Below, in pieces: positions 46,004 through 53,857 of a DNA stretch of 64,000 nucleotides (position 1 is the first letter of the stretch; each line of letters starts with the position of its first letter). This stretch comes from Treponema_I sp045597345. GTDB taxonomy: Bacteria > Spirochaetota > Spirochaetia > Treponematales > Treponemataceae. The stretch is taken from positions 16,879 through 80,878 of the forward strand of contig JAZLJW010000012.1 in assembly GCA_045597345.1 (NCBI GenBank), in the 5' to 3' direction. The notes under the pieces were generated by a model. The model searched no databases. It had not been told where the DNA came from and saw nothing but the letters and a program-made list of their open reading frames with translations. The translations under genes were made by a program, and so were the position numbers.

Positions 46004-46786
46004 ATGCAGGTTGTTACTGGCTTTCATGCCATTGAGGAGAAACTGCGTAAAGCAGAAAATGATGCAGCGCTGGTAAGCAGTCTGCATCTGCTGTATGCAA
46101 AACCAGGTCCACGGGTAAAAAAAATAATTGCCCAGGCTCAGAAGGCCGGCATTTCCTGCAGAGAAGTACCGGTAAAAGAGCTTGATGCGTTAGTTGCCCC
46201 TCTGCCAGAAGTAGCCCGCGAGCATCGTGGGGTGGTAATTACTTGTCCCGAAGAAAAACGGGGCAGTAATACGGTCAATTTTGATCATTTTCTGGCTAAA
46301 GCATGTGAGCCGCTGGCTGCCGATAAAATTACCAGTATTGTTGTTGTTTTGGATAGTGTAACTGATCCACACAATGTTGGCGCTATTATACGTAGTTGTG
46401 ATCAGTTTGGTGCTGATCTCTGTGTTTTACCCGAACGTCGTGGCGCAAAAAACAGTGAAGTTATTGATCGGGCCAGTGCAGGGGCTTCTGCATGGGTTCC
46501 TGTAGCAGTAGTCCCTAATCTGGTACGGGCAGTTGAACAGCTGAAAGAGGCTGGGTATTGGATTTATGGTGCAGATGCTGGCGGGGAAACTGTTTCAGAG
46601 TCAAAACTGACCGGTAAAGTTGCCTTAATCATGGGCAGTGAAGGAACGGGAATGAGTCGGTTACTGACAGAAAAATGCGACACCATTTTATCCATTCCTA
46701 CTTGTGGAAAACTTGATAGTTTGAATGTGTCGGTGGCAGCAGGAGTTCTGCTGTATGAAATACACCGTCAGTCATTACAGAAATAG
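46004..46786 (+). CDS. rlmB: RlmB/TrmH-family rRNA 2'-O-methyltransferase
   Basis: A SpoU/TrmH-type enzyme of 260 residues. The N-terminal domain starts VVTGFHAIEEKL, and the knotted SAM domain has VVLDSVTDPHNVGAIIRSC, VALIMGSEGTGMS and LDSLNVSVAAGVLLYEI. The family methylates 23S rRNA G2251 (RlmB) or related sites; RlmB is the best guess from the N-terminal domain. It follows ychJ by 3 bp and precedes the hemolysin III gene by 12 bp. Confidence 0.92.
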   Translation: MQVVTGFHAIEEKLRKAENDAALVSSLHLLYAKPGPRVKKIIAQAQKAGISCREVPVKELDALVAPLPEVAREHRGVVITCPEEKRGSNTVNFDHFLAKACEPLAADKITSIVVVLDSVTDPHNVGAIIRSCDQFGADLCVLPERRGAKNSEVIDRASAGASAWVPVAVVPNLVRAVEQLKEAGYWIYGADAGGETVSESKLTGKVALIMGSEGTGMSRLLTEKCDTILSIPTCGKLDSLNVSVAAGVLLYEIHRQSLQK

Positions 46787-46798
46787 GAGCATTGTGTT

Positions 46799-47683
46799 AT
46801 GCAGGACGAAATTGTTAATTACGAAATGACTGCAGATCAGAAAGCTGCAGCAGCCTTACGGAATGTTCGTGATGAATACAGTCAGAAGGTTGCAGATTTA
46901 AGAAAAGAACGTGACGAAAAGATTGCAGAAATTAAGAATGACTTACGTGAAATAAAACATAAGCAGTCAAAATTGACTCCGCTTGAGAAAAAGGCTTTGC
47001 GGAAAAAAGAGATGGAAGCCCGTCAGGCTGAGTATTTGAACCGTAAGAAGCGGTATACAGTTGGAGAAGAAATTTTCAATGCCATTTCCCATGGAATTGG
47101 TGCTGGTTTGGCTATAGCGGCCCTGGTACTTCTTATAATTAGGGCTTGTGTAGCTGCTCCCGTTGAAACCAAATCATTTTATATAACCGGATTTACATTC
47201 TTCGGTGCTTCATTGGTACTGTATTATCTGACCAGTACGTTGTATCACGCAATTGCTCCTACCGGCGCAAAAAAAGTGTTTGATATCTTTAATCACGACA
47301 CCATTTTTATACTGATTGCTGGTTCGTATACACCTTTCTGCCTGTGCCTTGAACAGAATGTGCATGGATGGATTCTCTTTGGAGTTATCTGGGCTATAGC
47401 ATTGTTTGGAGTTATTTTCTACAGCGTTCGTGGAACAAAAATGAGAACCTGGTCGGTAATTATGTACATACTGCTTCTTATAGTTATGTTCTGCCTTTCC
47501 CGCCCATTTGGTTCATCACTGCCATTGAACAGCTTTATTCTGCTTTTAGTAGGCTGTGGTGTTTATTTGGTTGGTATCTGTTTTTATGCAATGAAAGGTG
47601 TAAAATGGATGCACTCCATCTGGCATTTATTCTGTATTGCCGGAAGTATCCTGCACTTCTTTGCTGTAATGAAGTCTCTGTAA
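46799..47683 (+). CDS. Hemolysin III/PAQR-like membrane protein with N-terminal coiled coil
   Basis: The C-terminal 210 residues (from KRYTVGEEIFNAISHGIGAGLAIAAL) have seven hydrophobic helices and conserved residues of the hemolysin III/YqfA family, including STLYHAIAP, FNHDTIFILIAGSYTPF and the terminal HSIWHLFCIAGSILHF. The His residues fit the zinc site of PAQR proteins. About 85 N-terminal residues form an extra, strongly charged coiled coil that the short family members lack. AGGAG precedes the ATG. A terminator follows 33 bp after the stop. Confidence 0.9.
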   Translation: MQDEIVNYEMTADQKAAAALRNVRDEYSQKVADLRKERDEKIAEIKNDLREIKHKQSKLTPLEKKALRKKEMEARQAEYLNRKKRYTVGEEIFNAISHGIGAGLAIAALVLLIIRACVAAPVETKSFYITGFTFFGASLVLYYLTSTLYHAIAPTGAKKVFDIFNHDTIFILIAGSYTPFCLCLEQNVHGWILFGVIWAIALFGVIFYSVRGTKMRTWSVIMYILLLIVMFCLSRPFGSSLPLNSFILLLVGCGVYLVGICFYAMKGVKWMHSIWHLFCIAGSILHFFAVMKSL

Positions 47684-47715
47684 GATTCTTTGTTTCATAT
47701 GATACATAGCTGATG

Positions 47716-47752
47716 AAAAAGCCTCTGCTGTTGAAGCAGGGGCTTTTTTTTT
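47716..47752 (+). terminator. Terminator after the hemolysin III gene
   Basis: GCCTCTGCT at 47721-47729 pairs with AGCAGGGGC at 47735-47743 around a 5-nt loop, framed by five A and nine T. A -35-like TTGAAG for aspS overlaps the loop. Confidence 0.92.
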
Positions 47753-47760
47753 GCTATTAT
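47752..47760 (+). promoter_or_regulatory. Extended -10 element 6 nt before the aspS start codon
   Basis: TGC-TATTAT ends at 47760, then AGGGCC and the ATG at 47767. The first bases of this element are also the end of the terminator T-run. A start site near 47767 implies a leaderless aspS message. Confidence 0.5.
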
Positions 47761-47766
47761 AGGGCC

Positions 47767-49590
47767 ATGAACACAATGAAACGCACCGTTACTTGCGGAG
47801 ACCTGCGCAAGGCTGACGACGGCAAAACTGTAATTTTAAACGGCTGGGTTCACCGTATTCGCGAACATGGCGGTATTTCTTTCATCAACTTACGCGACCG
47901 CTATGGTATTACTCAAGTTGTAGTAGACTCGGACTCACCTGCAGAACTTCAGGATGTTGCCAAAAACATCCGAATGGAATTCTGTCTTGCAATTGAAGGT
48001 GTTGTCCGCGCCCGCCCAGATACCATGATTAATAAAGATATGGCTACCGGTGAAGTTGAACTGGTTGCCAGAAAAATTGAAATCCTGGCTAAATCTGAAG
48101 TTCTTCCTTTCATGCTTGATGAAGTTCAGAAAGACGGAACTCCTGTTGTTCCAAACGAGGATCTTCGTCTGAAATACCGCTATCTGGACCTTCGCAGCCA
48201 GAAGATGCAGCATAACATCATCCTGAGAAGTCAGGTTGCATTTGCTACCCGTGAATACCTGACCAGTAAAGGATTCCTGGAAATTGAAACTCCAACCTTC
48301 ATCAAATCTACTCCGGAAGGCGCCCGTGACTATCTGGTTCCTTCCCGTGTACACCCGGGAACCTTCTATTCTCTGCCGCAGAGCCCCCAGCTGTACAAAC
48401 AGCTTCTGATGGTTTCAGGCTTTGATAAGTACTTCCAGATTGCACGCTGTTACCGCGATGAAGATGCCCGTGGTGTCCGCCAGCCTGAATTTACCCAGAT
48501 TGATATGGAACTGTCATTCACCAACCGTGACGAAGTTCTGAGCACTACTGAAGGCATGATGGGTCATATCTTCAAGAAAACCCTGAACGTAGACCTGCCT
48601 GAACATTTTGAACGCCTGGCTTGGGAAGATGCCTTTGACTTCTACGGAAGCGATAAACCAGACCTCCGTTTTGACCTTAAAATGCAGGATGCCGCTTTCA
48701 TGGCTGATCTTTCTGACTTTGGTGCATTCAAAGCAGGAGCTGCCAACGCAGATAAAGCACTGCCACGCCATCAGAGAAGTGGTCTGAAGGCTCTTGTTGT
48801 TAAGAATGTTGCAGACAAATACAGCCGCAAAATGATTGAAGCTCTGGAATCAGAAGCTAAAAAATACAAGGCTAAAGGTCTTGCATGGATGAAAGTTAAT
48901 GCTGAAGGCGTTTTTGAAGGCGGTATCAGTAAATTCTATGCAGGTAAAGAAGCTGAAATCTGTGCAAAACTGGGTGCAGAGAAGAACGACCTGCTGCTGT
49001 TCGTAAGTGATGAAAAATGGCAGGTAGCTTGTGTTGCCCTGGGGGCTGTTCGTAAGCAGCTGGGTAAAGACCTGAACCTGTACAACCCTGCAGATGAATT
49101 CCACTTTGTATGGATTGTAGACTTCCCTTATTTTGCCTGGAACGAAGAAGTAAACCACTGGGAAACCGAACACCATATGTTTACCCTGCCACAGCAGAAA
49201 TACTGGCCAACCCTGGAATCTAATCCTGGCGAAGTAAAAGGTGATTTGTACGACCTGGTTCTGAACGGTTACGAACTTGCTTCAGGTTCTATGCGTATCA
49301 ATGATCCTGAACTGCAGCAGCGCATTTTTGCCATTGCCGGTTACTCAAACGAACGTGCTCAGAAAGCTTTCGGCTTCCTGGTAGAAGCATTCAAATACGG
49401 TGCACCGCCACACGGTGGTATTGCTCCTGGGCTTGACCGCCTGGTTATGCTCATGTGTCACGAAGAATCAATTCATGAAGTAATTGCATTCCCGAAAAAC
49501 AACCTGGCACAGAGCCCAATGGATGAATGTCCTGCTCCTGTAGATGAACAGCAGCTGAAAGACCTGCACATCCGTATTGTAGAAGACTAA
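47767..49590 (+). CDS. aspS: Aspartate--tRNA ligase
   Basis: A bacterial-type AspRS (607 residues from 47767). The N-terminal OB-fold (VILNGWVHRIREHGGISFINLRDRYGITQVV), motif 2 (QIARCYRDEDARGVRQPEFTQID), the bacterial GAD insertion and motif 3 (GIAPGLDRLVMLM) are all visible. An in-frame ATG at 47713 is rejected because it precedes the upstream gene's terminator. ATG 47767 is chosen by its 6-nt distance to a -10; ATG 47776 is an alternative. It charges tRNA-Asp. Confidence 0.97.
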   Translation: MNTMKRTVTCGDLRKADDGKTVILNGWVHRIREHGGISFINLRDRYGITQVVVDSDSPAELQDVAKNIRMEFCLAIEGVVRARPDTMINKDMATGEVELVARKIEILAKSEVLPFMLDEVQKDGTPVVPNEDLRLKYRYLDLRSQKMQHNIILRSQVAFATREYLTSKGFLEIETPTFIKSTPEGARDYLVPSRVHPGTFYSLPQSPQLYKQLLMVSGFDKYFQIARCYRDEDARGVRQPEFTQIDMELSFTNRDEVLSTTEGMMGHIFKKTLNVDLPEHFERLAWEDAFDFYGSDKPDLRFDLKMQDAAFMADLSDFGAFKAGAANADKALPRHQRSGLKALVVKNVADKYSRKMIEALESEAKKYKAKGLAWMKVNAEGVFEGGISKFYAGKEAEICAKLGAEKNDLLLFVSDEKWQVACVALGAVRKQLGKDLNLYNPADEFHFVWIVDFPYFAWNEEVNHWETEHHMFTLPQQKYWPTLESNPGEVKGDLYDLVLNGYELASGSMRINDPELQQRIFAIAGYSNERAQKAFGFLVEAFKYGAPPHGGIAPGLDRLVMLMCHEESIHEVIAFPKNNLAQSPMDECPAPVDEQQLKDLHIRIVED

Positions 49591-49610
49591 CAAAAGAGAG
49601 GACCACGTCC

Positions 49611-50711
49611 TTGAAACATATCTGCACTTCAGCAGGCAGACTGTTCTGCCTGCTCTCTGCAGTACTGCTTTTTGCCGGCTGTAACCGTGTGGTGCAGCTG
49701 GCAGAACCGGTAAGTGATACACGCCGGGCCATTGGAACAGTCTGCAGTATTACCATTTATGATATCGATGATGCCGTATTTTCGACAAATAACCTTCCCA
49801 AAGACAAACCTGCTCTTGCTGTACGATTGCTGAATGACTGCTTTATGCGGCTTGATGAAATTGAACTTACATTCAGTGCCAATCTGGAAACGGCTGAGCT
49901 GTACAAACTGAATCTTACCAGCGGCACAGGTCTAGCAGTTCCCGTTTCTGATGAACTGCGATTTGTTCTGAATAATGCACTGGATACTGCCCGCTATAGT
50001 AATCAGGCTTTTAATCCGGCTTTAGGAAGTGTCATTAAGTTATGGGGTATCGCAACTGATGATGCTCATATACCGGATTCTGCAGAACTTGCTGCTGTAC
50101 TGCCTGATTCTTCTACGGATTACGTTATTGTGGATAATGAAGCAGAAACGGTACAGCTGCTGAAGACCGGTACAAAAGTTGATCTTGGCGGTATTGCCAA
50201 AGGATACGCTGCTGATGAAGTTGCTCGTTTGCTGGAGGAAGCTGGTGTTACCAGTGCTTTAGTTGATCTTGGCGGAAATATTTTTACCGTCGGGGGAAAA
50301 AAAGACGGTTCGGAATGGCGTGTAGGAATTAAGAATCCTGCCAACCCTCTTACGGCAGGGCTAAAGGTAACAGGAAAAGATTTTACGGTAGTTACCAGCG
50401 GGGTGTATGAGCGGTATTTTATCGAAGATGGTATTCGCTATCATCATCTATTAAGTAGTAAAGATGGATATCCAGTGCAGAATGGTCTTTTGTCTGTAAC
50501 AGTATTGGGGGAAACATCTCTTCAGTCTGATATGCTTTCTACAGCACTATTTGTTGCAGGTATTGATGATGGTATTACCCTTCTTAAGGATTATTATCCT
50601 GAAGTAACTGCTATCTTCATTGATGATGATTTGAATGCATTGGTCATTGGACCAAAATCAGAATTGATTGAAGTTTTAGATCCTGATTTTACTTTGTACA
50701 GGGTGAAATAA
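49611..50711 (+). CDS. apbE: FAD:protein FMN transferase (ApbE), lipoprotein
   Basis: The start is TTG at 49611 with GAGAGGA upstream. A signal peptide with lipobox LFAGC (Cys24) anchors the 366-residue protein. The ApbE fold shows IGTVCSITIY at the N-terminus, NPALGSVIKLWGI, KVDLGGIAKGYAADEV, ALVDLGGNIFTVGG and a C-terminal DMLSTALFVAG with the metal-binding Asp/Thr. It attaches FMN to Thr in extracytoplasmic flavoproteins such as Rnf or Nqr subunits; none is encoded here. A bidirectional terminator overlaps the stop. Confidence 0.94.
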   Translation: MKHICTSAGRLFCLLSAVLLFAGCNRVVQLAEPVSDTRRAIGTVCSITIYDIDDAVFSTNNLPKDKPALAVRLLNDCFMRLDEIELTFSANLETAELYKLNLTSGTGLAVPVSDELRFVLNNALDTARYSNQAFNPALGSVIKLWGIATDDAHIPDSAELAAVLPDSSTDYVIVDNEAETVQLLKTGTKVDLGGIAKGYAADEVARLLEEAGVTSALVDLGGNIFTVGGKKDGSEWRVGIKNPANPLTAGLKVTGKDFTVVTSGVYERYFIEDGIRYHHLLSSKDGYPVQNGLLSVTVLGETSLQSDMLSTALFVAGIDDGITLLKDYYPEVTAIFIDDDLNALVIGPKSELIEVLDPDFTLYRVK

Positions 50712-50736
50712 AAAAGGGGCTTGTGCCCCTTTTTTT
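50711..50736. terminator. Bidirectional terminator between apbE and the CBM48 gene
   Basis: AAAAAGGGGC pairs with GCCCCTTTTT around a TTGT loop, with A and T runs on both sides. It serves both convergent genes. Confidence 0.93.
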
Positions 50737-50740
50737 AGCG

Positions 50741-51049
50741 TCAGCAGATAACTACTGAGTTATCAGTGTAAGAGAAAGGTGCTGCTACATATTTATCTGC
50801 AGCCCAGTCATTTTCCCAGCGTTTTCCATCAAGCAGATAACGGAATTGATATTCTTTGCCGGCTTCAAGGGTCAGTTTTACTTTAAAAGAACCATTCTTC
50901 AACTTAGTCATTGGGGTATCTACGCTGCTCCAGCTATTGAAGTCGCCGGCCAGCCAAACCTGTTCTGCACCGTTGGCAGCTTCTTTGGAAAGCTCAAAAG
51001 TTACAGTGCATTTGGTGTTGGTTTTATCATATTTTTTCTGAAGTGCCAT
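50741..51049 (-). CDS. Stand-alone CBM48 (isoamylase N-terminal-like) protein
   Basis: The whole 102-residue protein is one CBM48/AMPK-beta-like domain: VTFELSKEAANGAEQVWLAGDFNSWS, then MTKLKNGSFKVKLTLEAGKEYQFRYLLDGKRWENDWAADKY. The aromatic residues expected for alpha-glucan binding are present. There is no signal peptide or catalytic domain, so it probably binds glycogen in the cytoplasm or serves as a partner of a kinase or enzyme. AAGGAG precedes the ATG. Neighbours apbE and nth give no clue. Confidence 0.9.
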   Translation of the reverse strand: MALQKKYDKTNTKCTVTFELSKEAANGAEQVWLAGDFNSWSSVDTPMTKLKNGSFKVKLTLEAGKEYQFRYLLDGKRWENDWAADKYVAAPFSYTDNSVVIC

Positions 51050-51164
51050 TAAAAATACTCCTTGAAAGATTAACTGAGCGAAGTATAAAATAAAACCGGA
51101 TTGTTATTCAATATGACAAAATTACGGATTTTGACAATATATTACCATGGAAAAGGAGTTCCCC

Positions 51165-51788
51165 ATGTCTGATGATCGTATAACAAAGCTGTTTCAGACT
51201 TTTTATCAGGCAGATCCTGATCCAACCAGTGAATTGGAATGGCAGTCCCCCTATACATTGTTGGTTGCAGTTGTTCTTTCGGCACAGGCAACAGATAAAA
51301 GTGTCAATATTGCAACCCGCGAATTGTACAAAGTGGCTGATACACCGGATAAGATGGTGGCATTAGGAGAAGAAGGGCTTATACCGTACATAAAGAGCAT
51401 CGGGCTATTTCGGTCTAAGGCAAAGCACGTTATAGCGCTGAGTAAGCAGCTTTTAGATCAGTACGACGGGGAAGTTCCTCATTCCCGGGAATTGTTGATG
51501 GAACTTCCCGGAGTAGGCAGAAAGACCGCCAATGTGGTTTTGAACGTAGTGTGGCACGAACCGGTAATGCCGGTGGATACTCACGTATTTCGTGTGGCAC
51601 ATCGTCTTGGATTGAGTAATGGAAAGACTCCGGAAGCGGTTGAACAGGATCTGTATCAGGTAATTCCCCAGAAATACATGGAGCACGCCCATCATCATCT
51701 GATTCTTCATGGTCGGTATACGTGTACGGCGCGTAATCCAAAATGCGATGCCTGTCTGGTAGCAGACTTCTGCCCTGAAAGAGCGTAA
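51165..51788 (+). CDS. nth: Endonuclease III
   Basis: The 207-residue DNA glycosylase/AP lyase has the helix-hairpin-helix LPGVGRKTANVVLN with the catalytic Lys, the Asp in VDTHVFRVAHRLG, and the C-terminal [4Fe-4S] loop C-x6-C-x2-C-x5-C. It excises oxidised pyrimidines. ATG 51165 is preferred over ATG 51147 because AAAGGAG lies 6 nt before it and a TATATT hexamer at 51138-51143 puts the likely transcription start at or after 51147. Confidence 0.96.
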   Translation: MSDDRITKLFQTFYQADPDPTSELEWQSPYTLLVAVVLSAQATDKSVNIATRELYKVADTPDKMVALGEEGLIPYIKSIGLFRSKAKHVIALSKQLLDQYDGEVPHSRELLMELPGVGRKTANVVLNVVWHEPVMPVDTHVFRVAHRLGLSNGKTPEAVEQDLYQVIPQKYMEHAHHHLILHGRYTCTARNPKCDACLVADFCPERA

Positions 51789-51817
51789 TAGTCTACGGTG
51801 TTTCATAATATTCACTG

Positions 51818-51846
51818 TTTTCATAGAATCGGTATTCCAGTATACT
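51818..51846 (+). promoter_or_regulatory. Candidate metK promoter
   Basis: TTTTCA at 51818-51823 and TATACT at 51841-51846 are 17 bp apart. The leader of about 33 nt carries CAGGAG before the metK ATG. It is too short for a SAM riboswitch. Confidence 0.6.
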
Positions 51847-51885
51847 TAATAGACTATTTAACCGCTTAAAACTCAGGAGATTGCA

Positions 51886-53052
51886 ATGAGCGCAGACAAA
51901 TATCTTTTTACTTCTGAATCTGTTGGAGAAGGTCATCCTGATAAACTGTGTGACCAGATTTCTGATGGCGTACTGGACGCCTGTCTGGCAGCTGACCCCG
52001 AAAGCCATGTAGCATGTGAAACTTTTGCTTCTACTGGTCTTGTTCTTGTTGGTGGTGAAATTACCACAAATACCTGGGTTGATGTTCAGAAAATCGCCCG
52101 CGAAACTGCACGGAAAATCGGTTACACCGACAGCGAATACGGTCTGGACTGCGATTCAATGGCTGTAATGAACATGATTCACAGTCAGTCGCCTGATATT
52201 AATCAGGGTGTTGTAGGTAAAGGTTTGAAAGAATATGAAGGCCAGCAGGGCGCCGGTGATCAGGGAATGATGTTCGGATTTGCCTGCTCAGATACTCCGG
52301 AATTGATGCCGGCTCCTATCATGTACAGCCATAACCTGCTGCTAAAGGCTACTGACCTGCGCAAATCCGGAGCCATGGACTGGCTTCGTCCCGATGCAAA
52401 GAGTCAGGTTACCATTGAATATGAAGGCAACAAACCGGTTCGTATTGATACCGTAGTCATTTCTCATCAGCATTCACCTGATGTTTCAAACGAAACCATC
52501 CGTGAAGGCATTATCGAAAACATCATTAAGCCGGTTCTGGAACCAACCGGTCTTATGACAAAAGATACCAAGTATTTTATTAATCCGACCGGTCGTTTTG
52601 TTGTTGGTGGACCATTCGGTGATACCGGTCTTACCGGACGCAAAATCATTGTAGATACCTATGGTGGTATGGGACGCCATGGTGGCGGTGCTTTCAGCGG
52701 TAAAGACCCATCAAAAGTAGACCGTTCAGCTGCTTACATGGCCCGGTATATTGCAAAGAACATTGTGGCTGCAAAACTGGCAGAAAAATGTGAAGTAGAA
52801 CTGGCCTATGCTATTGGAGTTCCGTTCCCTGTTTCAATCATGGTAGATACCTTTGGAACCGGAACCGTGCCGAATGCACAGATTGTTAAGGCCGTTGAAA
52901 AAGTATTTGACTGTTCACCAGCCGGAATCATCAGAACACTGGACCTGAAGAAACCTATTTACAGCGCAACTGCTGCTTATGGTCACTTTGGCCGCAGCGA
53001 GTTCAACTGGGAAAAAACCGATAAGGTTGATGACCTGCTGAAAAATATCTGA
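51886..53052 (+). CDS. metK: S-adenosylmethionine synthetase
   Basis: A full-length MAT enzyme (388 residues). N-terminal SVGEGHPDKLCDQISDGVLD, the hexapeptide GAGDQG, the P-loop-like GGGAFSGKDPSKVDRS and the terminal GHFGR segment are present. It makes SAM from Met and ATP. CAGGAG precedes the ATG and a strong terminator follows. Confidence 0.98.
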   Translation: MSADKYLFTSESVGEGHPDKLCDQISDGVLDACLAADPESHVACETFASTGLVLVGGEITTNTWVDVQKIARETARKIGYTDSEYGLDCDSMAVMNMIHSQSPDINQGVVGKGLKEYEGQQGAGDQGMMFGFACSDTPELMPAPIMYSHNLLLKATDLRKSGAMDWLRPDAKSQVTIEYEGNKPVRIDTVVISHQHSPDVSNETIREGIIENIIKPVLEPTGLMTKDTKYFINPTGRFVVGGPFGDTGLTGRKIIVDTYGGMGRHGGGAFSGKDPSKVDRSAAYMARYIAKNIVAAKLAEKCEVELAYAIGVPFPVSIMVDTFGTGTVPNAQIVKAVEKVFDCSPAGIIRTLDLKKPIYSATAAYGHFGRSEFNWEKTDKVDDLLKNI

Positions 53053-53076
53053 TCCGGAATATGTACCGATAGGAAG

Positions 53077-53107
53077 CGCCTGCATTTTGAACATGCAGGC
53101 GTTTTTT
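53077..53107 (+). terminator. Terminator of metK
   Basis: CGCCTGCAT pairs with ATGCAGGCG (9 bp, 7-nt loop), followed by six T. The T-run merges into the left copy of the TTGTTTTA repeat that flanks the next element. Confidence 0.95.
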
Positions 53108-53113
53108 GTTTTA

Positions 53114-53464
53114 CGCTCTGTCCGTAAAAAGTGCTGCTGAATGCTACACAGCAACAAAGATTGTACAGGAAGGCCACAAATCGAGAGGAGGGACAGTACA
53201 GGCAAAAATTGTTGAAGCCCGGCGTCCATGCGGTCAGCATGGACGTTATATAGTTTCCATGCCGGGATTCACCAATAGCGACGGTCGGTTGTGTTGCATT
53301 GCAACACAACCTTACTGAGTTTTTGCTAACGCAAAACTCAACAGTTGTAACGTCATTCACAGCGTTTTTGCATGTACTGGCAATCCGGTAGGTTTGTGGA
53401 CTTATGATAAGACCCTGAATCAAGTTCAGGGTGACAATAAGCAACACTTTTTACGGACATAGCC
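53114..53464. mobile_element. MITE-like non-autonomous element, 351 bp
   Basis: The ends are inverted repeats: 53114-53137 and 53441-53464 match at 21 of 24 positions and share TGTCCGTAAAAAGTG. The octamer TTGTTTTA stands immediately outside on both sides (53106-53113 and 53465-53472), as a target-site duplication would. The interior has no gene I can support but has three hairpins: a 9-bp stem at 53223-53245, an 11-bp stem with a 3-nt loop at 53287-53311, and a bulged stem at 53316-53340. A 27-nt palindromic repeat lies at 53410-53436. The element fills most of the 433-bp gap between metK and slyX. The parent transposase family is not identified. Confidence 0.72.
53410..53436 (-). repeat. 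27-nt hairpin repeat (copy 1), inside the MITE-like element
   Basis: On the minus strand it reads TGTCA, a hairpin with arms CCCTGAA and TTCAGGG, and TCT. The same layout and length recur at 62352-62378 and 62397-62423. Confidence 0.75.
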
Positions 53465-53485
53465 TTGTTTTATAGATATACTGTA

Positions 53486-53710
53486 TCAATAGTGGGGTGG
53501 CTTCCGGTTTGGGATGTCGCCTTCCTGTGCTTCAAGCAGCTCGGTCAGTTTCCCTTTTAACACCCGGTTTTCAGCCGTGAGACGGTCTATGGTTGTTTCA
53601 TGTTCAACGGCGATAGCCTGCAGTTTGTTCAAAAAATCTTCAAGATAGGCCATTTTGATTTCCAGAGCAGTAATCCGCTCTTCATTGGCTTGTTCAATTT
53701 CTGAGTTCAT
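53486..53710 (-). CDS. slyX: SlyX family protein
   Basis: The 74-residue coiled-coil protein ends in DIPNRKPPHY, the usual SlyX terminus, after heptads such as YLEDFLNKLQAIAVEHETTIDRL. Function unknown. The longer frame to 53773 runs through the hydrogenase terminator. ATG 53710 is chosen because TACAGT ends 6 nt before it and TTGCAT lies 17 bp further up, a promoter for a leaderless message. Confidence 0.9.
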   Translation of the reverse strand: MNSEIEQANEERITALEIKMAYLEDFLNKLQAIAVEHETTIDRLTAENRVLKGKLTELLEAQEGDIPNRKPPHY

Positions 53711-53716
53711 ACCTAC

Positions 53717-53745
53717 ACTGTACAAACAAAAAGGCTGCCATGCAA
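53717..53745 (-). promoter_or_regulatory. Candidate slyX promoter inside the hydrogenase terminator
   Basis: On the minus strand TTGCAT (53745-53740), 17 bp, TACAGT (53722-53717), 6 nt, ATG. The -35 lies in the loop of the terminator at 53726-53762. Confidence 0.5.
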
Positions 53746-53762
53746 GTTTGCACAGCAGCCTT
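53726..53762 (-). terminator. Terminator of the hydrogenase operon
   Basis: AAGGCTGC pairs with GCAGCCTT (53731-53738 with 53755-53762), extended inside by TGCAA/TTGCA. On the minus strand five T follow. It lies about 96 bp after the hydA stop codon. Confidence 0.82.
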
Positions 53763-53857
53763 GGGGTATTCATCAGGAAGGGTAGGACACATCGACAGTC
53801 TCAGTGTTCCTGAAGGGTATCAATGAGTCTGGAGAGTGTCATTACTCTTTAACGATA

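Noticed and set aside
51789..51885. SAM riboswitch before metK
   Set aside because: The gap is 97 bp with a promoter inside it, leaving about 33 nt of leader, too short for any known SAM riboswitch.
53223..53340. Integron attC sites in the hairpin-rich region
   Set aside because: The paired hairpins lack the RYYYAAC/GTTRRRY end boxes and no integrase or cassette genes are near.
52983..53447. A 154-codon minus-strand frame across the MITE-like element and the metK 3' end
   Set aside because: It overlaps metK, passes through terminal repeats and hairpins, and has no ribosome site or recognisable domain; the frame is a by-product of the repeat.
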